A stretch of 64,000 bases of DNA, taken from assembly GCF_001412655.1 (NCBI RefSeq), contig NZ_CP012996.1, positions 2,418,001 to 2,482,000 on the forward strand, read 5' to 3'. Both the position numbers and the translations under genes were made by a program. A model generated the notes under the pieces. The model saw only the letters and a program-made list of their open reading frames with translations, searched no databases and was not told the origin of the DNA. This document shows, in pieces, positions 25,954-35,350 of this stretch. How positions within the stretch are numbered: the first letter of the stretch is position 1; every line of letters starts with the position of its first letter. This DNA comes from Pedobacter sp. PACM 27299 (GTDB lineage: Bacteria; Bacteroidota; Bacteroidia; Sphingobacteriales; Sphingobacteriaceae).

Positions 25954-27528
25954 ATGAGAAAAACTTACATATTAATTGGTAGCGTATTATTAATCTTCCT
26001 GAGCTCCCTGGCAGGTTGTACGCAAGATAAAAAATCACCTGGAGAAATAAAGCCGCTCAGAAATAAGCAGGTAAAGATCAAGGATATGTTTGGCATAAAT
26101 GGTTTCGAATGGGACTTTTATGAGAATCACAATAATTTTGATTCCGCGAAATATAACCTGATTCGCAACTTCAGTGGTTTTAGGCATTTCCTGGATTGGG
26201 AACGTATAGAACCGCAGAAAGGAGTTTACAGATTTAACCATAAACCGGAAGGTGGCTGGAGTTACGATGAAATTTATGAGCACTGTTATCGCGATAGTAT
26301 AACGGTATTGGTTGATTTACAAGTGACGCCAAGCTGGCTGGTCAGTACTTACCCTGAGAATCAGAGACAAAGAGACCTGAGCCCGGTTCCATACGGTGCA
26401 AAAAGAGATTCACCAAAATCTTATATCGACATTGCCAGAGCAGGTTTTCAGCTTGCCGCAAGATATGGACGCAATAAAAACATTGACCACAAACTCATTC
26501 TCGTTCCGAAAGAAGGATCGGCACCCGTGGTTGGTCTTGGCTATGTGAAATATCTGGAAAGTAGTAATGAACCTGATAAATGGTGGAGAGGAAAAGATGC
26601 ACAGCAGAGTCCTGAAGAATTTGCAGCACAATTATCTGCATTTTATGATGGACACAAAGGAACGCTTGGTCCAGGTATTGGGGTAAAAACAGCTGACCCT
26701 ACGATGATGGTCGTAATGGGAGGCATTGCAAAACCGAATGTGGAATTTGTGAAAGGAATGGTAGAATGGTGCAGGAAACATAGAGGACTTAAAAAAGATG
26801 GCCAGGTAGATTTATGTTTTGACGTAGTCAATTACCACATGTACTCTAATGATTATACCGGATGGTTTGCCAAATTCAGAAGCAAAGGAAGAGGTGTTGC
26901 ACCAGAAACCAACGACATGACAGAGATCGCCAATTCCTTTACCAACTATACAGCTGCAGAGCTTGGTGATATACCGGTATGGTCTACAGAAACCGGTTAC
27001 GACTTAAGTTCAAGAAGTGCGCAGCGTGCGGTTGCAGTAGGAAGCAAGTCTAAAGAAATTACTCAGGCCGACTGGATTTTGAGACTGGCTCTGTTATATG
27101 CAAGAGTTGGACTAGAAAAGGTTTTCTTTTATCAATTATATGATAACAATGAACCTGGACAAGATGATGGTGGTCCTTTTGGTTTTTCCGGCTTAGTGGA
27201 TAAAAATAAACGCAGACCTGCTGCGGATTACATTCACCAGGTGACCAAACTGATGGGTGATTACTATTACTTGAATACGATCAATAAAGACCCAATAGTG
27301 GACGTGTATCAATACGGAAAGAAGAGAATGTATGTTTTGGTTGTTCCAGATGAGTCTGATCGTAAAGAGAAGTATACATTGGATTTGGGTGCTGCTAAAA
27401 AAGCACTCATTTATACACTTCAACCTGGAAAGGATGCCATGTCTGTAAAAGAAGTGACCGTTCCTGGCGGTGTTTTAGAGATAGAGGTTACGGAAACCCC
27501 AATTTTTGTTGAAGCTAAACCGCAATAG
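25954..27528 (+). CDS. Secreted glycoside hydrolase lipoprotein, clan GH-A-like
   Basis: A 524-residue lipoprotein with signal MRKTYILIGSVLLIF and lipobox LAGC (Cys22). The body reads as a (beta/alpha)8 barrel: FGINGFEWDFY and WERIEPQKGVYRF at the start, SSNEPDKWW with the likely acid/base Glu206 after Asn, and STETGYD with the likely nucleophile Glu346. These placements fit clan GH-A retaining enzymes such as families 5, 39 and 51; I cannot fix the family. A small C-terminal beta domain follows. It probably cleaves a beta-linked polysaccharide at the cell surface or periplasm, perhaps the polymer made by the flanking genes. Its own promoter and a strong terminator make it a single-gene unit. 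Confidence 0.82.
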   Translation: MRKTYILIGSVLLIFLSSLAGCTQDKKSPGEIKPLRNKQVKIKDMFGINGFEWDFYENHNNFDSAKYNLIRNFSGFRHFLDWERIEPQKGVYRFNHKPEGGWSYDEIYEHCYRDSITVLVDLQVTPSWLVSTYPENQRQRDLSPVPYGAKRDSPKSYIDIARAGFQLAARYGRNKNIDHKLILVPKEGSAPVVGLGYVKYLESSNEPDKWWRGKDAQQSPEEFAAQLSAFYDGHKGTLGPGIGVKTADPTMMVVMGGIAKPNVEFVKGMVEWCRKHRGLKKDGQVDLCFDVVNYHMYSNDYTGWFAKFRSKGRGVAPETNDMTEIANSFTNYTAAELGDIPVWSTETGYDLSSRSAQRAVAVGSKSKEITQADWILRLALLYARVGLEKVFFYQLYDNNEPGQDDGGPFGFSGLVDKNKRRPAADYIHQVTKLMGDYYYLNTINKDPIVDVYQYGKKRMYVLVVPDESDRKEKYTLDLGAAKKALIYTLQPGKDAMSVKEVTVPGGVLEIEVTETPIFVEAKPQ

Positions 27529-27546
27529 TTCTTTTTTGAACGCATT

Positions 27547-27604
27547 AAAGCCTAACAATTTAACCAGCTCTGAACAGAGGATTGTTAAATTGTTAGGCTT
27601 TTTG
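27547..27604. terminator. Bidirectional terminator with 18-bp stem
   Basis: AAAGCCTAACAATTTAAC (27547-27564) pairs without mismatch with 27584-27601. The plus-strand T run ends at 27603. The 3' arm overlaps the stop codon of the convergent cyclase-like gene, so the hairpin can serve both strands. Confidence 0.88.
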
Positions 27605-28618
27605 CTGTAATTCATATTGGTATGCAGCCAGCGCCTCCAGGCAAAATCCTGTAGTCATCTCTTCGGATCCATAGCACAGTCTTTTTTTAGGACCACCATA
27701 ATAAACTGCCCATCTTGGCCAGCATCCAGAAGGTTTTTGCTGCTGAATTAAATATTGTACAGCAGCTTCCATCTCGGATGTGTTTATTCCGCATTGAAGT
27801 AAGGTGGTAATGCTTAGCGCGGTATCCAATATGCTTTCCCCGAAAGATCCATTCGGTTTTGAGCTTTTTAAGATGCGCTGAACTATTTTATCTACTGCAG
27901 GTTTCAGTTGATGTATACCCGCTTTATAGGTTCTGGAGAAAAAGTAATAAATAGTGAAAGGGTTACGGTACCAAAGGTCGCAGTCTGCTTCTTTTTCCTG
28001 ATCGATGATGTCCAGCATATAATTGATAATGGGGGCGGTTTCAGGTCGGTAACCAAAATAAAATAATGCGTTCGCGTTTACGGCAGCGTCAATATCATAT
28101 CTTCCAGCCTCTGTGTTTCTCCAGAATAAGAAGGTCGAGACCGGATGTTTAAATGCCCTTAAACTGAGCATCCAGAAGTCTTTAATCGGTACCAGACTCG
28201 GGCGAAGGGTGAACCAGGTGTAAAATAGCCCTGAAGAATGCCTATTGGCCAGCACAATTGCTTCATTCTGAAGATCGACTTTCCCTAAAGCTTGCAACAC
28301 CTTTGAAGCGCATGCCGTGCTGTCTACATCGGGCGGACAAATGGGAAATAGTGGATTTAGGATGGTGAAATTGTTCCATACCCCGCCCCGCATTTTTTGA
28401 TACTGGAGAAATGCAGCACCCATATCCAGCATCTCTTTCACTTTAGCATCTTGCTTCAACTGGAGGAGTGAATACATAATCAGGGAAGTAGGAAAAACAT
28501 TGCTGTGAGGAATACAATGCTTCATTTCATCCTCATCAGAGATGTAACAGCAAAATTCTCCGTGAGGATATTGGTGATCATACAGATAGTTGATCCCTTT
28601 TAATATAGCTTGCTCCAT
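27593..28618 (-). CDS. Terpene-cyclase/prenyltransferase-like alpha/alpha-barrel protein
   Basis: Starting at the ATG at 28618 the product has 341 residues; a GTG two codons upstream is possible. It is built of repeated helix pairs (for example GINYLYDHQYPHGEF, AVQYLIQQQKPSGCWPRW) like one barrel of squalene-hopene cyclase or the prenyltransferase beta subunit. QQKPSGCWP resembles the QW motif of squalene cyclases. PPDVDSTACAS (95-105) is in the style of the class II cyclase DxDD acid motif, but the last Asp is Ser100. Class II cyclases usually need two barrels; only one is present. It may be a non-classical cyclase, a lipid-binding protein or a degraded homologue. It is the last gene of the glycan/ABC operon. 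Confidence 0.65.
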   Translation of the reverse strand: MEQAILKGINYLYDHQYPHGEFCCYISDEDEMKHCIPHSNVFPTSLIMYSLLQLKQDAKVKEMLDMGAAFLQYQKMRGGVWNNFTILNPLFPICPPDVDSTACASKVLQALGKVDLQNEAIVLANRHSSGLFYTWFTLRPSLVPIKDFWMLSLRAFKHPVSTFLFWRNTEAGRYDIDAAVNANALFYFGYRPETAPIINYMLDIIDQEKEADCDLWYRNPFTIYYFFSRTYKAGIHQLKPAVDKIVQRILKSSKPNGSFGESILDTALSITTLLQCGINTSEMEAAVQYLIQQQKPSGCWPRWAVYYGGPKKRLCYGSEEMTTGFCLEALAAYQYELQQKA

Positions 28619-28643
28619 AGTCACTGCTGAGTTTAATCTTTTG

Positions 28644-30461
28644 TTACAACTGAGGTTGCGCTGAATTTTTATTAAAAAGTTTAAAATAATGACCTTGTAG
28701 TGCCATCAATTCTTCATTTGTACCAGACTCTACTATTTTTCCATTGGAAAGCATGTAGATATAATCTGCATGTTTCACTGCCGACTGTCTATGGCTGATG
28801 ACAATAGCGGAGCGGTTTCCAATTCTTTCCCGAAAGGAATCAAACAATGTTTTTTCTGCGTTTGCGTCCAATGCACTGGTGGCTTCATCCAAAATGATAA
28901 AACGCGATTGACTATAAAATGCTCTTGCAATGGCTAATTTCTGCCACTGACCAATGCTGACCTCATGTCCATCCTCAAAAATCCTACCCATAATGGTTTG
29001 ATAACGGTCAGGGAAAGTGTCAATAAACAAATCAGCTCCTGAATTTTTTGCAGCCTCTTCGATCTCCTCTTCTCGGCCTTGCCCATCAATATCGCCAAAT
29101 CGGATATTATCCGCGGCAGAAACATTATATTTTCCAAAGTCTTGAAATACCGCACAAATTTGCTTCCTATATTCCCTGCTTTCAAAATTCCGGATATCGA
29201 TTCCGTTTAGAGTGAGCTCACCCGAACTCGGATCATACAATCGGCACATCAGCTTAATCAAAGTTGATTTTCCAGCACCGTTCATGCCTACCACAGCTAC
29301 AATTTTACCTGCGGGCATTTTGATATTGATGTCCGTTAGGGTAGGGCGTTTCGCATGAGGGTAAGTAAAGCTCATGTTCTTGATCTCCAGTTCAATTAGC
29401 GGGTCATCAGGGATGGGCAGTGGATTTGGTGTTTCGGGTAAGCTGCTTTTCAGGTCGAAAAGTTCAAAAATACTCTTTACAAAAATGTTATTCTGATAGA
29501 GGGTAGATATACTGGTAGAAAGACCTTGCAGGATGTTAAAAGCCTGAGGAAAAGCTACTAGAAATAAGGTGATGTCTCCCACACTAGTGCGGCCATGGAT
29601 ACTGCCTATAGCAATATAGGCGATACAGGCAAAAAAACCAACTGCGGCAATGGTAGAGGTAATTAATTCTTTATAAGTACGCCTTTTACTGATTTTTAGT
29701 CTTCCTGATAAGAGGTCTAAGCGAATGCTGGTATGTATTTTTTTCAGGTAATCTCCTAATCCAAAACTTCTGATTTCTTTAGCATGGGTATCTGCAGTTA
29801 ATAAAGTACTCATATAACCAGACTTTCGCTCCAAAGCAGTCTGTGCAATCCGGAGTGCATTCTGGCTATCTGCAAAATTTATCCTCACCCATAAAGTAGG
29901 AATGATAAAAAGGGCTAGAATAGGGAATAGCCTCCAGTCGATGGCTACCAGCATAGAAGCGATAACAACCAGGCTCATGGCATTTTTAGCAATGTCGACG
30001 ATGCTGAAAACGATCATGTTTGGACGATCGCTGCCCATATCTCTTGCCCGTTTTAAAATGTCAAAATACTCGGGACTCTCATAAAAGGAAAGGTCCAGGC
30101 CAATTGCACTTTCATGAATTTTACTATCTATATATTCGGCTACTTCCCCTGATTGCTTTTCAGTAATATAGACTGAAATTGCTTTGATTGCTGCATAGGA
30201 AATTGCAGATAAAGCGGCAAACGCCAGGTATTTAATGACTTCCGACTCATTCTGAACATTGCTGATTCCATATTTAGAAACTGTGTCAATTAATTTCTTC
30301 AACATATACAAGGAAGAAAAGAACAAGGCACTTTCTATAACAATGAAAGCAATAGAGACCGCTGTCCATGTTTTTGAGGCTGACCAAATCAATTTTAAGA
30401 TCCTCAAAAGATTCAGGTTCTTACTTAAATTATGGAGTTTAGCTAGGAATGATTTCATCAT
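28644..30461 (-). CDS. ABC exporter, fused permease and ATPase
   Basis: A 605-residue half-transporter. The N-terminal ~340 residues contain about six membrane spans (for example TAVSIAFIVIESALFFSSLY). The C-terminal nucleotide-binding domain has Walker A GMNGAGKST (about 395), Q-loop AVFQDFG, the signature VSIGQWQK in place of LSGGQ, Walker B FIILDEATSALDA (about 527) and an H-loop SHRQSA. It should work as a homodimer exporting a lipid-linked glycan, peptide or small molecule. It lies 25 bp upstream of the cyclase-like gene and 41 bp after the methyltransferase gene. The cargo may be the product of this operon or of the NRPS cluster 6 kb away; neither is proven. Confidence 0.88.
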   Translation of the reverse strand: MMKSFLAKLHNLSKNLNLLRILKLIWSASKTWTAVSIAFIVIESALFFSSLYMLKKLIDTVSKYGISNVQNESEVIKYLAFAALSAISYAAIKAISVYITEKQSGEVAEYIDSKIHESAIGLDLSFYESPEYFDILKRARDMGSDRPNMIVFSIVDIAKNAMSLVVIASMLVAIDWRLFPILALFIIPTLWVRINFADSQNALRIAQTALERKSGYMSTLLTADTHAKEIRSFGLGDYLKKIHTSIRLDLLSGRLKISKRRTYKELITSTIAAVGFFACIAYIAIGSIHGRTSVGDITLFLVAFPQAFNILQGLSTSISTLYQNNIFVKSIFELFDLKSSLPETPNPLPIPDDPLIELEIKNMSFTYPHAKRPTLTDINIKMPAGKIVAVVGMNGAGKSTLIKLMCRLYDPSSGELTLNGIDIRNFESREYRKQICAVFQDFGKYNVSAADNIRFGDIDGQGREEEIEEAAKNSGADLFIDTFPDRYQTIMGRIFEDGHEVSIGQWQKLAIARAFYSQSRFIILDEATSALDANAEKTLFDSFRERIGNRSAIVISHRQSAVKHADYIYMLSNGKIVESGTNEELMALQGHYFKLFNKNSAQPQL

Positions 30462-30502
30462 TGGATGAGGGGACTGGCAAAGTATAATAGTGATAAGCTT
30501 CT

Positions 30503-31315
30503 TTATTTATTTATTTCCCAAAAAGATCCCTCATATCGGAAAGGTTTTAGTTGAAGGTAGTATTTTTCAGGTGCGGAAATGAACTCATATTTCTTTTCAT
30601 AGCTTTTCCCAAGTAAAGATTGCACGCGATTTCTATCGGGGAAATGGCATGGATAAGAAGCTTCAATTCCATAAAAAACCGGAGGAACATGCTGGATCGT
30701 TATTCTATCACCTGGTTTGTCATTATAAGCGATAAAATCAAGCATGACATGCGGAATGCCAGTGCTGTTTATTTCTTCCAGCAATTGATAAGGATCTTCA
30801 AGATATTGAAGCACATTGCAAATTAAGAAGAGTTGAACATTGTTTTCTGCTAAACACTCTTTGATGGTGCTGTAAAAGGTGATGTGTTCATTTTCAAATT
30901 GTTCCCTGCCAGCTGCTACAAATTTCGGTTGCTCAATGATACACCATTTTAACTTTTTTAAATGCTTTAAAAAAGGATAGTTTTGATAAAAAGTGGTGCC
31001 TAAGGAGCCACCAAAGTCAATTAACGTAAGTTCATTGTCGTTCTTAGAAGCGATATATAATAAACTGCTGAGCAATGAGTAGTTCATCTGAACCTTATCA
31101 TAAGCAATACCATCCCGTTCATAGGGGATTTCATTATTTTTTACCTTTAAAGTACTCTCTTTGATTTTGTTTAGAATGTCTGCCTCATCATAACCCCGGC
31201 ATTTATGCTTAGCGGCTTCATAATTTTTATAATTACCCTTCCAGCCATGTTTGAAGCTATACCATTTTAGACTATGAGCAATAGGGGGGATTAATTCTTT
31301 GATGAGGTAAAACAT
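30503..31315 (-). CDS. TIGR04325-family putative methyltransferase
   Basis: A 270-residue protein whose N-terminal third (WKGNYKNYEAA, then RGYDEADILNKI) is the diagnostic block of TIGR04325, a family common in O-antigen and capsule loci. LIDFGGSLGTTFYQ is the SAM-binding glycine loop, and LFLICNVLQYLEDP corresponds to motif post-II. It probably O- or N-methylates a sugar in the surface glycan. It lies 11 bp after the aminotransferase gene, so it may act on the amino sugar made there. Confidence 0.8.
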   Translation of the reverse strand: MFYLIKELIPPIAHSLKWYSFKHGWKGNYKNYEAAKHKCRGYDEADILNKIKESTLKVKNNEIPYERDGIAYDKVQMNYSLLSSLLYIASKNDNELTLIDFGGSLGTTFYQNYPFLKHLKKLKWCIIEQPKFVAAGREQFENEHITFYSTIKECLAENNVQLFLICNVLQYLEDPYQLLEEINSTGIPHVMLDFIAYNDKPGDRITIQHVPPVFYGIEASYPCHFPDRNRVQSLLGKSYEKKYEFISAPEKYYLQLKPFRYEGSFWEINK

Positions 31316-31326
31316 GGTTAAGAGCC

Positions 31327-32418
31327 TTAGGAGTTAAACTTATTTATAATCTTTACCACCTGATAAATATCCTCTTTGGTATGCGCAAAGGAACAGGGTA
31401 AACTCAGTGTAGTTTGGTGTATGTTACTGGAAATGGGATAATCTAATTTTGTCAGATGACCTTTTAATGCAGCTTGATCTTGTGGAGCTACTGGGTAATG
31501 AATCTCTGTCGCAATGCTATGATCTAATAAATACTGTTTTAACCGATCTCTTTCCGGATGTAAAATATTAAAAATATGGTAAACATGATGGAAATCAGGA
31601 TCAATTCGGGGTGTGATAAAATCAGCTTTTAGCTCCTTTAAATAGATGGCTGCCAAATCACGTTTATGGTTGTTAATCTGGTCAAGAAAAGGGAGCTTAA
31701 CCCTTAAAAAGGAGGCTTGCAATTCGTCTAATCTGGAATTATAACCAACAACACTATTGTGGTATTTTTTTTCAGAACCGTAGTTACGAAGCTGTTTGAT
31801 CTGTTGATGATCTGATTCAGATTTGCAAATTACGGCACCAGCATCGCCTAAAGCACCTAAATTCTTGGTGGGATAAAAACTAAATGCCCCAAAATCCCCA
31901 AATGTGCCGGCCAGTTTGTTCTTATATTTCGCACCATGGGCCTGAGCACAGTCTTCAATAACTTTCAGCCCATGCTGAGCAGCAATTTCCATAATCGGAT
32001 CCATCTCACAGCACTGTCCATAAAGATGAACCACCATGATCGCTGCCGTTTTTGAGGTAATTGCGGGACCGATTAAAGCAGGATCAATATTATATGTTCT
32101 TGGATCTGGCTCTACCAATATTGGCGTCAATCCGCAATGTAGGATAGATAAAATGGTTGCTATGTAGGTGTTAGAGGGTACAATTACCTCATCTCCAGGA
32201 TTAAATTTGCAGCATTTTAAGGAGAGGATCAATGCATCCAATCCATTTGCTACCCCAGCAACATATTTTTCCTGGTGGTAACTGGCAAACTCTTCTTCAA
32301 ACAGGGAAACTTCTTCACCTAATATATACCAGCCTTTATCTAAAAACAGGTCGAATTTCTCGCGTAGTTTTTCTTCAAATGGTTTATTTAAAGTTTTTAG
32401 ATTCTCATACGGTATCAT
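31327..32418 (-). CDS. DegT/DnrJ/EryC1 family sugar aminotransferase, FdtB/QdtB-like
   Basis: The start is placed at the ATG at 32418 ([11 protein letters not shown]), giving 363 residues; an ATG three codons earlier (32427) is nearly as good. The longer frame to 32496 runs through the upstream gene and is unlikely. PLP-binding parts: [21 protein letters not shown] and [15 protein letters not shown] with the Schiff-base lysine. With the FdtA-like ketoisomerase just upstream it should make a dTDP-3-amino-3,6-dideoxyhexose from the 3-keto sugar. The matching acetyltransferase is not in this operon. It overlaps the FdtA-like gene by 14 bp. Confidence 0.87.
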   Translation of the reverse strand: MIPYENLKTLNKPFEEKLREKFDLFLDKGWYILGEEVSLFEEEFASYHQEKYVAGVANGLDALILSLKCCKFNPGDEVIVPSNTYIATILSILHCGLTPILVEPDPRTYNIDPALIGPAITSKTAAIMVVHLYGQCCEMDPIMEIAAQHGLKVIEDCAQAHGAKYKNKLAGTFGDFGAFSFYPTKNLGALGDAGAVICKSESDHQQIKQLRNYGSEKKYHNSVVGYNSRLDELQASFLRVKLPFLDQINNHKRDLAAIYLKELKADFITPRIDPDFHHVYHIFNILHPERDRLKQYLLDHSIATEIHYPVAPQDQAALKGHLTKLDYPISSNIHQTTLSLPCSFAHTKEDIYQVVKIINKFNS

Positions 32419-32776
32419 ACGGCTCATAAATATAGTCTTTAGGATCAAATGCTGTGGAAGCCAATACCAATAAAATGGCATCTGAAGAAAAGTCATGCAT
32501 TACATGCCAATCTTCTGGTAATAAAAATAAGCACTTTTCAGGACTATCAAGATCGAAAATTTCAGTTTTTGTACCGTTGTTATTGGTGATTTTACAGGAA
32601 CCTTTGATGCAAATAGCTGCTTGGTGCGTCTCGTGATGTCTGTGGCCTCCTCTGTCGGTATTATCGACAGCATAAATGTAAAAAAGCCGTTTAATTTCAA
32701 ATGGAACTACTTGATCTAAAACCGTAAGTACTCCTCTGGAATCTTTGAATGTTTGGATGTTAACTATGTGCGCCAT
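32405..32776 (-). CDS. FdtA/WxcM-like dTDP-4-keto-6-deoxyglucose 3,4-ketoisomerase
   Basis: A 123-residue cupin. [12 protein letters not shown] (42-53) is the histidine-rich active site of the FdtA/QdtA/TylM3-like ketoisomerases, and CIKGSCKI plus [13 protein letters not shown] complete the jelly roll. The reaction moves the keto group of dTDP-4-keto-6-deoxyglucose from C4 to C3. Overlaps on both sides (17 bp with GT14, 14 bp with the aminotransferase) show co-translation. No RmlA or RmlB genes are in the window, so the dTDP-sugar must come from elsewhere on the chromosome. Confidence 0.88.
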   Translation of the reverse strand: MAHIVNIQTFKDSRGVLTVLDQVVPFEIKRLFYIYAVDNTDRGGHRHHETHQAAICIKGSCKITNNNGTKTEIFDLDSPEKCLFLLPEDWHVMHDFSSDAILLVLASTAFDPKDYIYEPYDTV

Positions 32777-33620
32777 CTGTTAATAGGTTGTTGTCAATTA
32801 AATTTAGAATCTCAGGTTTGTTGATCATATCAAATTTTCTAGCAAAAAGCATTTTTGTGGTTTTTAAATGCTCAAAATCTGTTTCATCCAATATTTTTGG
32901 ATTAGCTCCTCCGGCAGACCAATCAATGTATCTGTAATTATTATTGACAACTTTATCTTTATGTTTTGAGTTGAGAATCATGGTTTGGAAGACAAATTCA
33001 TCACTTGCCCAGCAAAATGAAAAGAATTGTCTCAGTTTTTTGTCTTGTTCTACTTTATTTACCACATACATGGCTATTTCTGGACTTAGCATCCAAAACA
33101 TTGATTTTCCGTAAGGGTGTAATTTATGTGGTAACTTCCTGCGTGGCATTACTTTATTGATCAGCTGCTCTAATCGATGTTTGCCCAGGAAATTATAACT
33201 GGATAAAAAGTAATTTTCCATACGAATTAACCCCTCTTTCCAATCATTCTTGATATCCCGGTAGCTTAAAAATTCCTTGCCAATATTCTTCTTAAAAAAA
33301 GCATGAATATATGCCGGTGATTTAAGCGGGTAATCCTGACCACTTAAAAAATTAATAAATTCATACCGGATTCCTGTACCTACAATTTCTTTGATACATT
33401 CAAAAGTTGCAATAACAGTGCTAAATCCTGCCCATTTTACATCTACGCGGTTATTTATAAAATAAACGTTAGGTAATGACTTTAAAAATAAGTGAGGATT
33501 AATGTCGAATTTTTTATCTACATGGATGTAGAAATCAAAATCAGGATGGTACATATTCCTGATCATTCTTTCAGTCTGCTGAGGATTGGTATAGGTGAGG
33601 ATCAGATGAGCGATACGCAT
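32760..33620 (-). CDS. GT14 core-2/I-branching-like glycosyltransferase
   Basis: A 286-residue protein: MRIAHLILTYTNP, DFYIHVDKK, FINFLSGQDYPLKS and FCWASDEFV are conserved blocks of the GT14 (core-2/I-branching) family, which uses UDP-sugars without a DxD motif. It is the intact paralogue of the frameshifted gene at 16275. It is the first gene of the six-gene minus-strand operon and overlaps the FdtA-like gene by 17 bp. It probably adds a branch or cap sugar to a surface glycan. Confidence 0.88.
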   Translation of the reverse strand: MRIAHLILTYTNPQQTERMIRNMYHPDFDFYIHVDKKFDINPHLFLKSLPNVYFINNRVDVKWAGFSTVIATFECIKEIVGTGIRYEFINFLSGQDYPLKSPAYIHAFFKKNIGKEFLSYRDIKNDWKEGLIRMENYFLSSYNFLGKHRLEQLINKVMPRRKLPHKLHPYGKSMFWMLSPEIAMYVVNKVEQDKKLRQFFSFCWASDEFVFQTMILNSKHKDKVVNNNYRYIDWSAGGANPKILDETDFEHLKTTKMLFARKFDMINKPEILNLIDNNLLTDGAHS

Positions 33621-33768
33621 GTTTAAGTAAATAATTTTCAGTGAAAATATGGTGCCAATATTTTAAATTTTATAGAATACTGACTTGTGCTTAAAATATT
33701 ACAATTCTAAATCTGATAATAAATCAGAAATAACGCATAAACTCAATGATATAGGAGTAAGTATTGCG

Positions 33769-34293
33769 CTAAGATAGTAATCCTTTAGCTAAAGGGTCAT
33801 CAGAATGACTAAAATCACCGCGCTGCATCCTGGAAATTAAGAAAGGGGGAATAAGAGCCTCATTTTGTCTGAGTAATTGCCATATCTTTTTTCTAGGAAC
33901 TAAATCGAATGTTTTATTACCGTAAGGTAAATCAACCTGTTTTCTGGTTAGATTGATGGGTTTATTGTATAAAACGGCAACACGATTTTTTTTATAAAGG
34001 ACTTTTAAAGTCTGGGTGGGTAGTTTGTATTTAAAAATGCGTTTGGGTACATGTTGATTTAAGCATTCATAAACCGTGGTATGAGGAAGAAGAATATATA
34101 ATCCCGGAGCTAATTCGTAGTCGGAATTCAATGCCTGGTCGATAGGCTGTGTAATTGGCTTCAAAGATACAGTAGTATGCTGTGTTTCTTTAAATGATGA
34201 AGGAACAGCTCTGCAAATGATAAAGGTAAATAATACCATCACCAGGCATTTAATTGCCCTGCTTATAAAACGTATGGTGATCTTATTTTTCAT
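33769..34293 (-). CDS. Uncharacterised membrane-anchored or secreted protein
   Basis: A 174-residue protein not assigned to a family. Residues 13-29 (AIKCLVMVLFTFIICRA) form a hydrophobic helix after a basic N-terminus, an uncleaved anchor or signal peptide. The rest is soluble, with basic stretches (KKNRVAVLYNKP, PRKKIWQLLRQ). It lies 148 bp upstream of the GT14 operon on the same strand and is divergent from a GT2 gene. A periplasmic accessory role in the glycan locus is possible, but nothing in the sequence shows it. Confidence 0.55.
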   Translation of the reverse strand: MKNKITIRFISRAIKCLVMVLFTFIICRAVPSSFKETQHTTVSLKPITQPIDQALNSDYELAPGLYILLPHTTVYECLNQHVPKRIFKYKLPTQTLKVLYKKNRVAVLYNKPINLTRKQVDLPYGNKTFDLVPRKKIWQLLRQNEALIPPFLISRMQRGDFSHSDDPLAKGLLS

Positions 34294-34433
34294 TCCCTGC
34301 TTATATCAGCACTGTCTATATAATCTGTAACATTCATTAGCCTGGGAAGATTCATTAAAGCTGGCACATTTATCGCTCTTTTGCAAATTAATTCGTTAAA
34401 AAATGACCAATCTAAATCCTACTTTTACAGCAG

Positions 34434-35345
34434 ATGAAACTGACCTCTATAATTTCTGTTAATTTTAATCAACCCGAGGTAACCCTAGCGTTCTTACAAT
34501 CAGTCAAGAATAATACCAGTGGCCTGCCTATTGAACTTATTTTGGTCGACAATGGGAGTAAAGTAGACCATGGAGCTGAATTTTTGGCCGCTTATCCGGG
34601 CCTGAAATACTTGCGTTCTGAACAGAACCTGGGCTTCGCTGGTGGCAATAATATCGGCATTAACATCGCTTCAGGCGAGTTTTTGTTGTTGCTGAACAAC
34701 GATACGGAGATCAGCAATAACCTCATCCAGGTGTTAACGGAAACAATGGATAAAAATCCTGAAATTGGAATAATTTCTCCACTGATACTTTATTATGATC
34801 AACCCGATATGATCCAGTATGCGGGATTTACGGAGATGAATTACCTCACTGCGAGGAATAAAGGGATCGGTAATATGGAAATTAATCAGGGACAATATGA
34901 GAAACAGAGCAGGGAGACCGCTTTTTGCCATGGAGCAGCCATGATGTGTAGAAGGGCAGACCTTTCCACAGTAGGGCAAATGGCAGAAAACTATTTCTTA
35001 TATTATGAAGAATTAGATTGGTGTGAACAGTTTAAGCGCGCAGGAAAAAAAATCTGGTTTACCGGCCAGACGAAAATCTACCATAAAGAATCGATGAGTG
35101 TAGGTAAAGAAAGCAGTATTAAAACGTATTTCATGACCAGAAACAGAATGCTTTTCATCCGCCGAAACACCAGTTGGGTGAATACATTTCTTTTCAGTTG
35201 TTTCTATATTGGCATTGCCTGCCCAAAACAAATCCTGATCTACCTGAAAAAGGGTAGGAAAGACTTGGTTAAATGGGTGTTTAAAGGCGTATTGTGGAAC
35301 TTTAGCCATTCCAAAACAAGTAATTACCTGGGTTTTAAAATATAA
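34434..35345 (+). CDS. GT2 glycosyltransferase, rhamnosyltransferase-like
   Basis: A 303-residue GT-A enzyme: ISVNFNQPEVTLAFL, LVDNGSK, NLGFAGGNNIG and LLLNNDTEI (metal site in the NDT form) are typical of the rhamnosyltransferase/WbbL group. EELDWCEQFKRAGKKIW has the ED-type base. It ends 5 bp before another GT2 gene on the same strand. The donor sugar may be dTDP-rhamnose by family resemblance only. Confidence 0.85.
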   Translation: MKLTSIISVNFNQPEVTLAFLQSVKNNTSGLPIELILVDNGSKVDHGAEFLAAYPGLKYLRSEQNLGFAGGNNIGINIASGEFLLLLNNDTEISNNLIQVLTETMDKNPEIGIISPLILYYDQPDMIQYAGFTEMNYLTARNKGIGNMEINQGQYEKQSRETAFCHGAAMMCRRADLSTVGQMAENYFLYYEELDWCEQFKRAGKKIWFTGQTKIYHKESMSVGKESSIKTYFMTRNRMLFIRRNTSWVNTFLFSCFYIGIACPKQILIYLKKGRKDLVKWVFKGVLWNFSHSKTSNYLGFKI

Positions 35346-35350
35346 TATTA

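Noticed and set aside
32419..32496. Upstream start of the DegT aminotransferase
   Set aside because: It runs through the FdtA-like gene in another frame and adds 26 residues absent from the family.
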